Shown: positions 44,196-54,966, counted from the first letter of the stretch. The stretch: DNA of 64,000 nucleotides from Prorocentrum cordatum (GCA_963575745.1 CAUYUJ010014208.1:62001-126000), one strand, 5' to 3'. Numbers and translations are program-made. Notes: a model not told the origin generated them from the sequence alone.

Positions 44196-44340
44196 AGGGG
44201 CCCAAGGACGCACAAAGAGATCGACACAAATCCCAGGATTCCCAGTATATTCTCGTATTTTCTTGAGTTTCGTCCTCCTCCCAACTTCCTATATTTTCCT
44301 ATGTTTTCTTTCTGGGGGATCGACGATTGATTGTGTCTGT
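44196..44340 (+). repeat. Dispersed repeat, paralogue at 50310-50450
   Basis: GGGGCCCAAGGACGCACAAA, ACAAATCCCAGGATTC, TTCGTCCTCCTCCC and TTTCTGGGGGATCGACGA align in order with 50316-50445. Confidence 0.75.
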
Positions 44341-44389
44341 GTGTTTCTTCCTCTCCTGATACACGCTTCACCCGAAATTGCAATCCAAG

Positions 44390-44650
44390 AGGCGTCGAAT
44401 GAGGTCTCACGAGCCCTGAGACGGCCCAGTGCGCCCCCGAGAATGCTTCAGTATAGCCTGAAGGGGCCTGAAGGGACTGCCGAGACGGTCCAAGAGGACT
44501 CTGAGACGTCAGGGGGGCATTCGAGAAGCAGCCATAAAGACTCCAACTCCTCCGGAAGGCCATACCGAGGAGCGCACATCCCCGAGAGGCCTTCAAACAA
44601 CTGCCGAACAATGTCTGAGGATACGTACGGAACAGGGAGGACCCGAAGAG
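44390..44650 (+). repeat. Diverged phased CAAGA/CGAGA tract
   Basis: CCTGAGACGGCCC, CCGAGACGGTCCAAGAGGAC and CCCGAGAGGCC words at 10-12 bp. Confidence 0.65.
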
Positions 44651-44717
44651 CCTGGTGAGTCTGTCAAAAATGACGCCTCACTGCTGTCGCTCTGGCGTGC
44701 ATCTTTTGCCCGCTACT

Positions 44718-44862
44718 ATCCTCCTCCTCCTCCTCCTCCTCTTCCTCTTCATCCTCCTCCCTTTCGTCCTCCTCCTCCTCCTCCGCCTCCGCCTCCGCCT
44801 CCGCCTCCTCCTCCTCCTCCTCCTCCTCCTCCTCCTCCTCCTCCTCCTCCTCCTCCTCCTCT
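44718..44862 (+). repeat. (CTC)n microsatellite
   Basis: CTC runs with CGCCTC interruptions; about 140 bp. Confidence 0.97.
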
Positions 44863-44864
44863 CT

Positions 44865-45475
44865 GCTTGCCAGTACCCGATCGCGCTGGGCCAGAGCATA
44901 TGACACGAGACTGTGCTATGCTGTGCCATGCCAGACGGGGGTGCCACAATCATCGACGAGACTACTCGAAAACCACTCGACATCGAAACATACCACAGCG
45001 GGTATCCCAAAACGAACGGACAAGAGAAGAGCGAACCACCTAAAGTGTTCAAAGGTCTGCCTCCCGCGGACTGCGGCCGCACAGACAACAAGACACAAAC
45101 AACCGAACCATACGAGAAGAGGAAACGGAGGCATGATCACAAGAGCACGAAGCCTTCGACGGGGAGGCATGATCACAAGAGCACGACCGAAAAAAAAACC
45201 ACTCGAATATAACCCCCCGCGTTGCGCGCCCAAACTCATGGAACAAAACTGGACCGCAGCGCGCGTCAACGGGAACACCAGAAAGATCGAATCGGTCCAA
45301 AGGCGCTCCAAGAAAGACCCCAAACCGCCCCAAGACACACCTGGACCGCCGACATCAGAATGAAAGGGATCGAACGGTCATTCACTGTCCCTGGGTGCGT
45401 GGTTGAACTGGGGTTCGGCTGGTGCAAACTCATGTTGCGTTGCGTTGTGTTGCTATTGCCGTCGTCCCTCTCGCG
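44865..45475. other. Spacer with 43-bp duplication
   Basis: GAGGCATGATCACAAGAGCACGA occurs at 45126 and 45161. A short CAAGA-like run lies at 45290-45345. No gene. Confidence 0.5.
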
Positions 45476-45477
45476 AC

Positions 45478-45610
45478 CGGGCCCGCGACCCCCCCGCGAC
45501 CCCCCCGCGACCCCACCACGACCCACCCGCGACCAACCCGTAACCCACCCGCGACCCACCCGCGACCCACCCGCGACCCGCCCCGCGAGCCACCCCGCGC
45601 CCGCCCCCTC
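45478..45610 (+). repeat. CCCGCGACCCA array
   Basis: About 12 units of CGCGACCCACC type at 10-11-bp spacing (CCCCCGCGAC, CCACCCGCGAC). Confidence 0.9.
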
Positions 45611-46300
45611 ACTCTTATCCGCGAATGCGTGGTGCTACATATTGTCAGAACGAGCCTCTTCGAGAGAGTTCGGGTGGAACTTCGCGATCCAGACGGCCCC
45701 CAAACCTGCCCAAACACAATCCCGTAAGAGCACCCTCAAAACCCGAAGGAGGCCCCCACCCATACCACAGGAGGCCCCCTAATATGCTCTTTCGAAACGT
45801 GTCGCAACATTCAATGCTGCACACAGATCCAACAAGCTAAGAGGGAGCGGTTTGTGACGCGTGTTGAAGAGACAAGAAGAATATGGAGTGCCCCAACGAA
45901 TCAGAAAAAAAGGCTTAGACGTAACGCTTGGCCACACGTATATGCGGGTGTGGAACCACGCGCGCTTAGGTCCTGGGCCCTCCAACGCCGACCATATTGA
46001 CAGCGAAAGAAGGGTCTACGAATAACATGTTACTGATAAACGCGCTGATTCTGATGACGAACGTGGTACTGATCATGACGCCTGGGGGAACAGCCCTGAG
46101 CAGTGGACCAGTGGCGATTACAAGGCGCGCCGCTGACAACGTGGTGATGGATATCGCCATATCCGCGCCAATTATGTTTCTTTCTTGTCTTCCTCCTCAG
46201 TTTTTTCACCTCCTGCGCTCTAGTTACGCTACCGAGGAACCCCACAAACTTATTTTATGTCACGTGTGTTCACAAACCATATCACATCCCGCTTCGCCAT
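45611..46300. other. Spacer, nothing recognised
   Basis: No domain-bearing frame or repeat found. Confidence 0.4.
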
Positions 46301-46304
46301 CCTG

Positions 46305-46655
46305 ACGAGCCAGACTGACCAGACCAGCCAGATCAGCCAGACCAGCCGGACTGACCAGACCAGTCGGATCAGTTGTTCCAGCCATAACCAGCCAAAGTAA
46401 TCAGACCAGCCAGCCAGGCCAATCAAGCAGAGCAGCCACACGAGCCAGCCAGGCCAACCAACCACACCAACCAGACCAAACCATGTAGACCAGTCCAGAC
46501 CAACCAGACCACGCCAACCAGACTAACTAGTCGAACCAGCGTCGTCGTACTGAGTATACTCAGCGTCGTCGTCGTACTCGTCGCGCTCGTCGTCGTACTC
46601 ATCGCATTCGTCGTCGTACTCGTTGTCGTACTCGTCGTCGTACTCGTCGTCTTCC
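46305..46655 (+). repeat. CCAGACCAGC array and CGTCGTACT array
   Basis: 46305-46530: AGACCAGCC/AGCCAGACC words at 5- and 10-bp steps. 46548-46655: CGTCGTCGTACT units. Confidence 0.88.
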
Positions 46656-46659
46656 GCAA

Positions 46660-47335
46660 TTCCCGCGACCATGGTCCTTGCGACCAGCGGCAGTCCATCC
46701 CCGCCGGCTCTGGGGACAGCTGTATGCGAGGGGTGCCAGTAGAACGCGCAGACGTAGCAAGCAGAATTGCTGGAGACCGCTGAGGAGTGAAGTCATGGGC
46801 GTAGACTTCATGGGCGTAGCCAGCACGGGCGCAGCCCCCGCGAGCGCAGCAAGCGTTGCGCGTGGAGACTGCGTGTCAGCGCTCGCGCTGCTGGCATCAG
46901 CGATTCGCCGAACCTTCGCTGGCGTCGGGCGGTCTTCTGTCGCCACCTTCCCAGCCACATCCGAAGGTGTGTCCCGGGGAAACCCGCCTGAGGCAGGGTT
47001 TTGCAAATACGTTACCAAGCACTCCCTCCTGTCATCGTCGTTCGCTCCTTTACTCAGCTCATCGTACCGGATGAGAAGTGTATCAGGCCACCAATTTGTC
47101 AGCTGGCGGTGGTAACTTTTTAAATGCGCCTTTGACCAGAGCGCTCCCTTGGTCGCCCATTCGGACCAGACGTAAGCCTGCCAGACTGATCTCGAAGCCG
47201 TTCTTAACCATAAAATTTTTCAGCTGCAAGCACGGAGGCGGCAGCTCGGCGATTGCAAACTTGGGAGGCATCCCGTCGAAAAGGAATCTCCGCAGCACCC
47301 GCGCAGAGACCCCGCCGGCGCGGCGCAGAAACCAA
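46660..47335 (-). pseudogene. Unidentified coding-like stretch with frameshift
   Basis: Minus frame 47330-47083 reads RNTFWFLRRAGG..., FLFDGMPPKFAIAELPPPCL, ...LVRMGDQGSALVKGAFKKLP and stops. A second minus frame takes over near 47090 (PDTLLIRYDELSKGANDD, then LVTYLQNPASGGFPRDTPSD) and stays open to about 46600. Composition is protein-like with good hydrophobic patterning, and the two meet within a few bases, as expected for one frameshifted gene. I do not recognise the family. The 89-bp satellite begins upstream. Confidence 0.35.
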
Positions 47336-47439
47336 AACGTGTTGCGCGATCAGGTCGAGCCAAAGTGTGTACGGACCTGCTGTAAAAAAAAGGCCACGCC
47401 GGCCATGCCCGGCGCAATGGCCGGCATAGTGGCCATGGC

Positions 47440-48662
47440 TTGCATAGACGCCGCGCTCAGGGACCACCCCCTGCGCGCCCCCTCTCGAGACGAGAAAGTG
47501 CAATGCCTGCTGTGCCCTGCGCCATGGCCCCCGCATAGACGCCACGCTCAGGGACCCCCCCCAGCGCACCCCATCTGGAGTCGAGAAACTGCCGCGCCTG
47601 CACTGCCGTGCGCAATGGCCCGCATAGAGGCCGCGCTCAGGGACCACCCCCTGCGCACCCCCTCTGGTGTCGAGAAACTGCCGCGCTGGCCATGCCCTGC
47701 GCAATGTCCCGCATAGAGACCGCGCTCAGGGACCACCCCCTGCGCACCCCCTCTGGTGTCGAGAAACTGCCACGCCTGCCGTGCCCTGCGCCATGGCCCG
47801 CATAGACGCCACGCTCAGGGACCACCCCCTGCGCACCCCCTCTGGTGTCGAGAAACTGCCACGCCTGCCGTGCCCTGCGCCATGGCCCGCATAGACGCCG
47901 CGCTCAGGGACCACCCCCTGCGCACCCCCTCTGGTGTCGAGAAAGTGCCACGCCTGCCGTGCCCTGCGCCATGGCCCGCATAGACGCCACGCTCAGAAAC
48001 CACTCCCTGAAAGCCTCTTTGGGGTCGACATAACTGCCACGCCTGCCGTGCCCTGCGCGATGGCCCGCATAGACGCCACGCTCAGGGACCACCCTCTGCG
48101 CGCTCTGCCTGGTGTCGTCCGTGCCCTGCGCCATGGCCCGCATAGACGCCACGCTCATCCCTGCCCCTCTGGGGTCGACGCCACGCCTGCCGTGCCCTGC
48201 GCCATGGCCCGCATAGACGCCACGCTCAGGGACCACCCTCTGCGCGCTCTGCCTGGGGTCGAGAAAATGCCACGTCTGCCGTGTCCTGCGCCATGGCCCG
48301 CATAGACGCCGCGCTCAGGGACCACCCCCTGCGCACCCCCTCTGGTGTCGAGAAACTGCCACGCCTGCCGTGCCCTGCGCCATGGCCCGCATAGACGCCG
48401 CGCTCAGGGACCACCCCCTGCGCACCCCCTCTGGTGTCGAGAAACTGCCACGCCTGCCGTGCCCTGCGCCATGGCCCGCATAGACGCCGCGCTCAGGGAC
48501 CACCCCCTGCGCACCCCCTCTGGTGTCGAGAAACTGCCACGCCTGCCGTGCCCTGCGCCATGGCCCGCATAGACGCCGCGCTCAGGGACCACCCCCTGCG
48601 CACCCCCTCTGGTGTCGAGAAAGTGCCACGCCTGCCGTGCCCTGCGCCATGGCCCGCATAGA
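47440..48662 (+). repeat. 89-bp satellite, about 14 copies
   Basis: Units run CCATGGCCCGCATAGACGCC, GCGCTCAGGGACCACCCCCT, GCGCACCCCCTCTGGTGTCG, AGAAACTGCCACGCCTGCCG, TGCCCTGCG. Copies from 47727 to 48662 are nearly identical, with three diverged or truncated units at 47990-48240. 89 is not a multiple of three, so the many short frames with the MARIDAALRDHPL signature are artefacts. Confidence 0.97.
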
Positions 48663-48850
48663 CGTGCTGTGCTGTGCTGTGCTGTGCTGCTGTGCGGTGA
48701 GCTGTGCTATGCTGTGCTGTGCTGCGGTGAGCTGTGCTATGCTGTGCTGTGCTGCGGTGAGCTGTGCTGTGCTGTGCTGTGCTGAGCTGAGCTGAGCTGT
48801 GCTAAGCTGTGCCGTGCTGAGCTGAGCTGAGCTGTGCTGAGCAGTGCTGT
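48663..48850 (+). repeat. (TGTGC/TGAGC)n pentanucleotide array
   Basis: GCTGTGCTGTGCTGTGCTGC, GGTGAGCTGTGCTATGCTGT and GAGCTGAGCTGAGC words directly appended to the 89-bp satellite. Confidence 0.95.
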
Positions 48851-49555
48851 GAGGAGGAGGGGAAGAGTGAGGTGTGAGTGTGAGCGTCGCGGGTGCGGCG
48901 CGGCAGGGAAGAAAACCATAACCCCACGAAACATGTGGGGAAACACGTGGGAACAAATTATCCTCCTCTCTCTCTCTCTCTCTCCACAGCCGCGCCCTCC
49001 CCTTCGGCCCCTTGTCGTGTTTCTCGACGTTGTCGTGCTCCTCCTCCTTCGCTTTAGTCCCCCCCCTATCCTCGTCTAGTCCGTAGCCGTTGAAGCTCAA
49101 TGCGTGTGCGGGAAACTCGAACCCCGCCCTCGAGGCAATCCAAAGAGGCATTCGTTCTGCTCGAAGGTCCTACCCCGCCCTGCAGGTCACGCCCGCGAGG
49201 TGTCATTTTTCACATTTGCATTCGGCTGCACAACGGTTCATGATGCGCCCGAACAGGTGGGCTTCCTGGATATCGAGCCCTCTCAGTACTTGATCAATGA
49301 AGAGGAAAGGGCTCCCGGGCTGCCGTTTCCCCCGAGGGCGGGACGAGGAGAGGACAGTGGACAGAGGATGAACGCGCCAAGCGCTAACCATGGAGTCGTC
49401 CGATCAGCCATCGGGTCACGGGCCCCCCTGCGCGCGTGGGTTTTGCGTGCAACATGGTGGCGGGGGAAAGGAGGACGAGGAGGAGGCGGATGCGGAGGAG
49501 GACCGCCTGAGGAGAAAATAGACGGTACGATTCTATGTAACAGCGAAGAGATGGA
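48851..49555. other. Spacer, no gene recognised
   Basis: A (CT)n block lies at 48964-48983. No coding evidence. Confidence 0.4.
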
Positions 49556-49557
49556 TG

Positions 49558-50042
49558 GGTGATGGTGATGGTGATGGTGATGATGATGATGGTGGTGGTG
49601 GTGGTGGTGATGGATGGTGATGATGAAGCCCCGAATGACGCCGAAGGGTTCTGACAACGAGGCACCGGGAGAAGCTGCGCGCATCGGCCGCCGAGGGCCG
49701 CGCGTGGACGTCCAGTTCGCCGAGGGGGTCGCGGCTTCCGTCGAAGCTCGCGTGCTCGCGGACGGCCCGGGGTGCGTTGCTCTCGCCGTTCGCGGGGCGG
49801 TACCATCCCTCTGGCCGCCATGCTTTTTTCGGGGCGAGGGGTGACTGTGGGCGGGAGGAACGGGGAGGGGAAGAGGGAGACAAGGATGATGGGGCTGGAA
49901 GGGGGGGATGATGATGATAATTATGATGGTAGTGGGGAGGATGACGAGGAGGATGAAGAAGAGGAGTATGATGATGGTGATGGTGATGATGATGATGAAG
50001 AAGAGGAGGACGAAGACGTGGAGGAAGAGAAAGAAGAAACAT
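49558..50042 (+). repeat. GATGGT and GATGAA microsatellites with GC-rich insert
   Basis: GGTGAT/GGTGGT at 49558-49625 and GATGAT/GAGGA at 49905-50035, separated by about 270 bp of GC-rich DNA. Confidence 0.9.
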
Positions 50043-50309
50043 GACACGGAACATTTGGGTTTTTCGGCGTCTTTGCCCGTATCCGAAAATTCGGAGGCTT
50101 CCAAAGGCCTCTTTGGGATCCTTGGATGCCTCGGGAACGTCCAGATGCGCGTGCAGGCCTACACAAAGGAGGAACGGGAGACGGGGGGAGGATGAGAAGG
50201 GCTGACGAAGGCAGACGCAGAGGAGAAGCAGGGCAGCAGCAGCCGAGGGAGGAGGAACACGAGGAATGCGACTGGAGGGGAGGTGACGGAAGCGGAAGAG
50301 CAGACATGA

Positions 50310-50450
50310 TAATTGAAGGGGCCCAGGGACACACAAATGAATAGACAAACCTCAGGATTCGCAATATTTCTCCATTCCATGATTTCTGGATGTTCGTCTT
50401 CCCCTCCGCTCCCCGTGCTTTCCATTTTGTGGGGGAAACGAAGATTCTGC
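50310..50450 (+). repeat. Dispersed repeat, paralogue of 44196-44340
   Basis: GGGGCCCAGGGACACACAAA, ACAAACCTCAGGATTCGCAA, TTCGTCTTCCCCTCC and TTTTGTGGGGGAAACGA align in order with the copy at 44.2 kb. Confidence 0.75.
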
Positions 50451-50840
50451 CAACGTGCCGCTGGGCACGGAGTGGGCGTGTCCTCAGGTCCTGGGCCTAC
50501 AGTCAACGCGCCTAGTAAGGACGCGTGCCTTCATCTAGGGTACCCTTGAGTCCTTGCCTCTGCGGCCCGTCCTTCGCCGTTTTCACTGGCCGCCCCCCAC
50601 CCCCAAAATCCAACTTCGGCCTCCAAGGGTCTTGCGCCCTTGCCACCCGTCCTTAATACACGTTTTGACTGTATTCCTCGAAGCCGTAATGCTTCCCTCT
50701 TGATCAGCGCCCCTCAAACGGGGACTCCACTGACGGGTACTTTGGCCAGTGACCCAGCGAACCCAGCCCTTCCCGAGGAGGGCAACGCTGCAATGCAAGA
50801 AAAAGGCCCTAAAGTGGCAACTTTCGGCAAAATCGCAAAA

Positions 50841-51050
50841 TACCCGTTAGTAAGTATACTCCAGATTTCGTAATAAAGGGAGGGGGGGTCTCATTTCGGG
50901 GGGGGGTCTTTTCCAAGCTATCTTGGAGGGCCTGGGGGGGTCTGGGGACGATGTTTTGGAGGGTTCTCCCACGGGGGGGGGGTCTGAAATGGCTTGTCTT
51001 GGAGGGTCCAGACCCCCTCCCTTTCATTACGAAATCTGGAGTACCCGTTA
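50841..51050. mobile_element. MITE-like inverted-repeat element with 9-bp duplication
   Basis: Inverted termini: ACTCCAGATTTCGTAATAAA then GGGAGGGGG at left (50858-50889), and its complement CCCCCTCCCTTTCATTACGA then AATCTGGAGT at right (51013-51042), about 29 matched bases. TACCCGTTA flanks both sides (50841-50849 and 51042-51050), overlapping the right terminus slightly. A 9-bp target duplication with long terminal inverted repeats fits a small Mutator-like non-autonomous element; the interior is G-rich and non-coding. The left side has about 8 extra bases (GTAAGTAT) between duplication and repeat. Confidence 0.6.
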
Positions 51051-51184
51051 CGGTGCCGTTGACTTGACAAGCCTTCCAGGGGGCCCGGGCCCCTCGCTCT
51101 CACATCTCCCCTGGGCTTCCCGCGCGCCCTCTGGGGCTTCCCGCGTGCCCCCCCGGGGCTCCGGGCAGCGGTGGCCCGTGAGCT

Positions 51185-51545
51185 TTCCCAGCCCAAAAGG
51201 GGGCTCCAAGAGGGGCCCCGCAGGCGGCCCAGGAGGACTCCGAGTCGCCGAGAGATCGGTTCAAGAGGCCCAAGAGGGCCCCCCAGACGGCCCAAGGGGC
51301 CTCCAAGACGCCCCTATGAGGCCTCCAAGGGGCCTCCCGAGAGGCTCCACGAGGCACAGATCATAGATTTCCCTGATGTGTTTCGATGCTCCAAGACGGC
51401 ACAAGAGGCTCCCAAGACCACCCCAAAACGGCCCAAGAGGCCTCCAAGAAAGCCCCAAGACGGCCGAAACCGCCCCAAGACAGCCCAAGAGGCGGCCAAG
51501 ACGGCCCAAGAGGGCCTGGCCCCAAGACGACCCCCAAAAGGGCTG
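51185..51545 (+). repeat. Helically phased CCAAGA tract (clearest register)
   Basis: From 51392 to 51507 the motif recurs at offsets 0,10,21,32,42,53,64,74,84,94,105,115: every interval is 10 or 11 and the mean is 10.45 bp. Typical words: CCAAGACGGC, CCCAAGAGGC, CCCAAGACGGCC. One position is CAAAA and one GAAAC in register, showing that spacing is kept where the word decays. Confidence 0.92.
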
Positions 51546-52171
51546 CAGTGAGGGAACACGAACCGAAAATCCGAGAAGCTGTGTTTCTTTCCCTCCTGAA
51601 GACTGCAATGGGTGTCTCATCAACTGTCAACGACACGGCGGGCAGCGGCGGCGACCGGTCTCGGTCCGGTCTCTGCAGGGTGCCTCGCAGGGGCGACAAC
51701 ACTCCTGGCTACGTAGCGGCCCGCAGGGACCCCATCGCGAATTCGACGGGCGAGGGGAGAGGCTGATGGGGGAGGGTGGACTGGAGAAGGGGGCGAAGAT
51801 GCGAAGATACGGTGACGGGGAGCGGCAGTACGTGGAGGGCGAATGGGAGTGGGAAAGGAGAGGCAGGGGAGGAAGGCCAGGGTGAGCAGCAATCAGCAAG
51901 AGCAGGAGGGATGAGACACGCAGGAGGCGCAGGAGGAGGAAAAAAGGAGGGGAGGAGAGGTGAGAGATGAGAGAGAATGATGGCGGCGACAATGGCGATG
52001 ATTGTGTATGATGCGGAGGAGAAGCTTGAGTAGGATGAGGGCCACTCTGACCAGCCAATGGGCGTAAGTGGCTTAGGGTGCGAACTCTTCGCTCCTAGCT
52101 GGGGAGCTGAGCCAACGCGGGAAGCCTCCGAACAAGCCAGGGCGAAGGGCGTAGGTGAGTAAGATGCGCAC

Positions 52172-52175
52172 GTTG

Positions 52176-52261
<86 letters not shown>

Positions 52262-52330
52262 AATGATATGATGATGATGATGAGGAGGAGGAGGAGGAGG
52301 AGGAAGAGGAGGAGGAGGGGGAGAGGGTCA
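52172..52330 (+). repeat. (GAT)n and (GAG)n microsatellites
   Basis: GATGATGAT at 52179-52280 followed by GAGGAGGAG to 52320. Confidence 0.97.
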
Positions 52331-52473
52331 GGATGACGATGACAATAACGATCAGGATGAGGGAGGGGCAGAAGCACGAGAGAAGGAGGAGGAGGATTTT
52401 TTTGACCTCTACGGGGCCCACCGCTGAGTGCCCTGCCAGCACTCGACGCAGTCTGGTTAACCTTCATGTGAGG

Positions 52474-52930
52474 TTAGTCTGAGTCGCCAGAAGGAAGACC
52501 TTGATCGACACTCCCGCATCCCCCCCCTTCGGAGCGGAGGCGCTCCGCCACATCCTTGAGAGCAGCCGATTCCATCAGCTGGTCTTGCTCCATAGCGGAA
52601 CGGATGGGCGGATCAGATCCATGAAAGATCGAGGCGTCGAAACAGGCCAAACAATACAATTGTCGAGGTCGACCGTCACCCCGAGCTTCTGTCGCGAGTA
52701 GTCCGAGGCCAGGCCTCGGACAGAGGCGCCCGAGGAATAATATTTGCCCCTCAGGCAAATCAAAAGAACCGAGCCATCCGAGCAGTCGAACGCCACTGTT
52801 TGGTGGTTTAGCTCCGGCTGTCTTGCAGCATGAAGCTTGGAAACATTGGCACAGTTGCCTGGGGGCCGGCGCTCACCAGCACGCCTGCCCTTCAGGCACG
52901 CTACACATCTCCATATGCCTGACCACATCT
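52474..52930 (-). other. Coding-like segment downstream of FAD synthase remnant
   Basis: A minus frame across 52928-52575 includes FDCSDGSVLLICLRGKYYSS and GVTVDLDNCIVW, which look protein-like but match no family I know. An inverted repeat GTCCGAGG...CCTCGGAC lies at about 52702-52722. It could be a further exon of the neighbouring gene or unrelated. Confidence 0.25.
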
Positions 52931-52933
52931 CCC

Positions 52934-54039
52934 ACCTATCGAGGTGTAGCCGAGGTCGTACAGCGAGCAGTCAGGCAGCTCGAAACCCTAGACAAAAAAC
53001 AAGACCTGCCCGTAGTCCCACCGCAAGATCGGGTTCACCCGCATGCCGGGCGGCATCCACTCGCTCGTCGGAGAGAACGTCTCGAGGTCCGAGCATGTGG
53101 GTCGCCCTCGCGAGTGCCCATGACCCATGCGAGGGGCAGCTCTTCGGCCTCGGCAGCGCTGTACCCCGCGGCGGCCGCCGCCGACGCCGACCGCGCGAGC
53201 GCGTGGTCCCGCACGCAGTCGGCCAGGCCCGCGATGAGCCCGCCCTCGAGCGTGACCGCCTGCAGCTCGTACCGGGCCACCGTGTGGCGGATCAGCTCTT
53301 GTGCCTCGCCGAAGTCGCCCTCGACTGCCAGGACCAGCACCCGCGGACGCATCATCGGCGTCCCCCGCTCCTGGAAGTGCCTGGCGAGGGCGGCCCTGTA
53401 CAGGTGCAGCGCTGCCAACGTGTCATTGCCGCCGTTGAAGGCTGCGAAGACCTGGCCGTGGCCGAACAGCCGCAGCGCTGCCTCCACGGCGCCGATCCTC
53501 CGCGAGAGGGCGGGCGACAGGTCGGGGTCGGAGGAGCCCCGCAGGCGCACGTGCAATTCCGCTGCCTCCAGCAGGAGGGGGAGGAGGAGGAGGAGGAGGA
53601 GGAGGAGGAGGAGGAGGAGGAGGAGGAGGAGGAGGGGGAGGAGGAGGAGGAGGGGAGGAGGAGGAGGAGGGGAGGAGGAGGAGAGGCGGAGGGGGAGGAG
53701 GAGGAGGAGGAGGAGGAGGAGGAGGAGGAGGAGGAGGGGCCAGAAGGACGAGGAGGAGGAGGACGAGGCGCACCAGGGCAAAGAGGAGGGCGAAGACGGA
53801 CCCCCCGCTCCCCGCGCCTGCACCACGGAGACGGCCACCGCCACGCTCTCCGCAACGGCCCCGGTGGCGGCCCCGGTGACCGTGACCCTGCCGGCCCCGC
53901 CCCAGCGGGCGGCCTCCACCCGGAAGGGCAGCGCCCCCGCGGCCGCGCGGCCCAGCGCCACGGCGGTGCCCACGGCGGGGCAGCCGGGAGCCGGCTGCCA
54001 GCTGGGCCCGACGAGGAGCGGCAAGTGCGGCGCGTCCAC
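52934..54039 (-). pseudogene. FAD synthase-like (PAPS-reductase fold) gene, broken
   Basis: FAD synthase adenylates FMN to FAD. In minus translation from 54039: residues 179-280 (IGAVEAALRLFGHGQVFAAF, then NGGNDTLAALHLYRAAL and ARYELQAVTLEGG) and WVMGTREGDP at about 304-313 match the family's FNGGKD pyrophosphatase loop and MGTRxxDP motif. A frameshift near 53085-53095 moves the rest to another frame: MPPGMRVNPILRWDYGQV, a TAG at 52990-52988, then FELPDCSLYDLGYTSIG ending at 52934, matching the family's MR(V/I)NPLLDW and YC.LYD.GYTS(L/I)G motifs. The loop lysine is Asn (FNGGND). A poly-Leu/Pro block (about residues 101-157) is encoded by a microsatellite. The TAG might lie in an intron, but frameshift plus lost Lys suggests a dead copy. 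The usual C-terminus is not found. Confident of family, less of status. Confidence 0.72.
53569..53745 (+). repeat. (GGA)n microsatellite inside FAD synthase frame
   Basis: AGGAGG/GAGGGG triplets that read as poly-Leu and poly-Pro on the minus coding strand. The expansion stays in frame between the poorly conserved N-terminus and the catalytic domain. Confidence 0.95.
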
Positions 54040-54933
54040 CTTCGCATCGGAAACTGGAGCATATAGACATTACCAGCGGCGGGCTGTCTTTCAATCCCAG
54101 GACTTTTTGAGGGTCGGGGACGACGTCGGGGCGGTGTGGTGTATGTTTTTTTCCCCGTTCTCCTGGGGAAACGACGACCAAGCGTATACACCAGGATCCC
54201 GTATACAAAACATCAGCTTTTCTGTGCGAATTTCAGTGCGGGGCCGGGAAAAACGTCGGTGTATAGAGTTCGGCTCCTTATCCACAGGTGATACGCTCGC
54301 GTCGGTTCTCGTCAGCTTTCCAGCCTCGGGGTGCCTTCGAGCGGCTGCGTCTCGGCGATAGCTTTCGGGGTGCCCGGATCTTCACGACCAGACAGCCGAG
54401 CTATGACCCAAAGACCATTCGGACCAGAACCTTGTGGGGGATCAAGCGTTCGTCCACGGAGGGGCAATGTACGGCAAGTTCCTGTTGTTACGACCTGCGC
54501 GTTGGTTTCTGACACCGCGTGGATCGGTCAACCTTGAAGGTCAGCGGCTTTCCGATGGCCAGATCGTTGCAGATTGGACGATTTTGGGACACCGGCGGCG
54601 TTCAACCTTGAACGCCTGTGGCGGAGTCGCCGCCGCGTCGACAAGAACGAGCCTACCACAAACGAGGGCGAAGCAACGCGTGCGCCTTTCGTGCCTTTCA
54701 CTGGGCCCGAAAGATGGTAGTTTAGGGTGCCCATGGACATTCCTCCAGGCACTGGGCCCCCTCAGTCTAACACACCTTCCTCCCCGTCCTCTCCCCAGCG
54801 CCTCTCCCTTCCGAACCCCCCGTCCCCGGTCCTGCCCTACTTGCCTCTTTACCTTCCCGGCCTCCCCCTCCGCCGCAGAAAAGGGTTGGCTCGGAGCCAT
54901 GCTCGCGCATTGCCTACGCCACCGCAAGCCGCC

Positions 54934-54966
<33 letters not shown>

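Noticed and set aside
47440-48662. Repeated 62-75-residue frames with MARIDAALRDHPL / MVPERGVYAGHG
   Set aside because: 89-bp satellite read in rotating frames.
49100-49135. tRNA T-arm-like sequence on minus (GGGGTTCGAGTTTCCC)
   Set aside because: Stem pairing fails and no anticodon or D arm is found upstream.
53560-53750. Transmembrane poly-Leu helices in the 53-kb frame
   Set aside because: The hydrophobic run is encoded by a GGA microsatellite within an FAD synthase-like frame, not a membrane protein.
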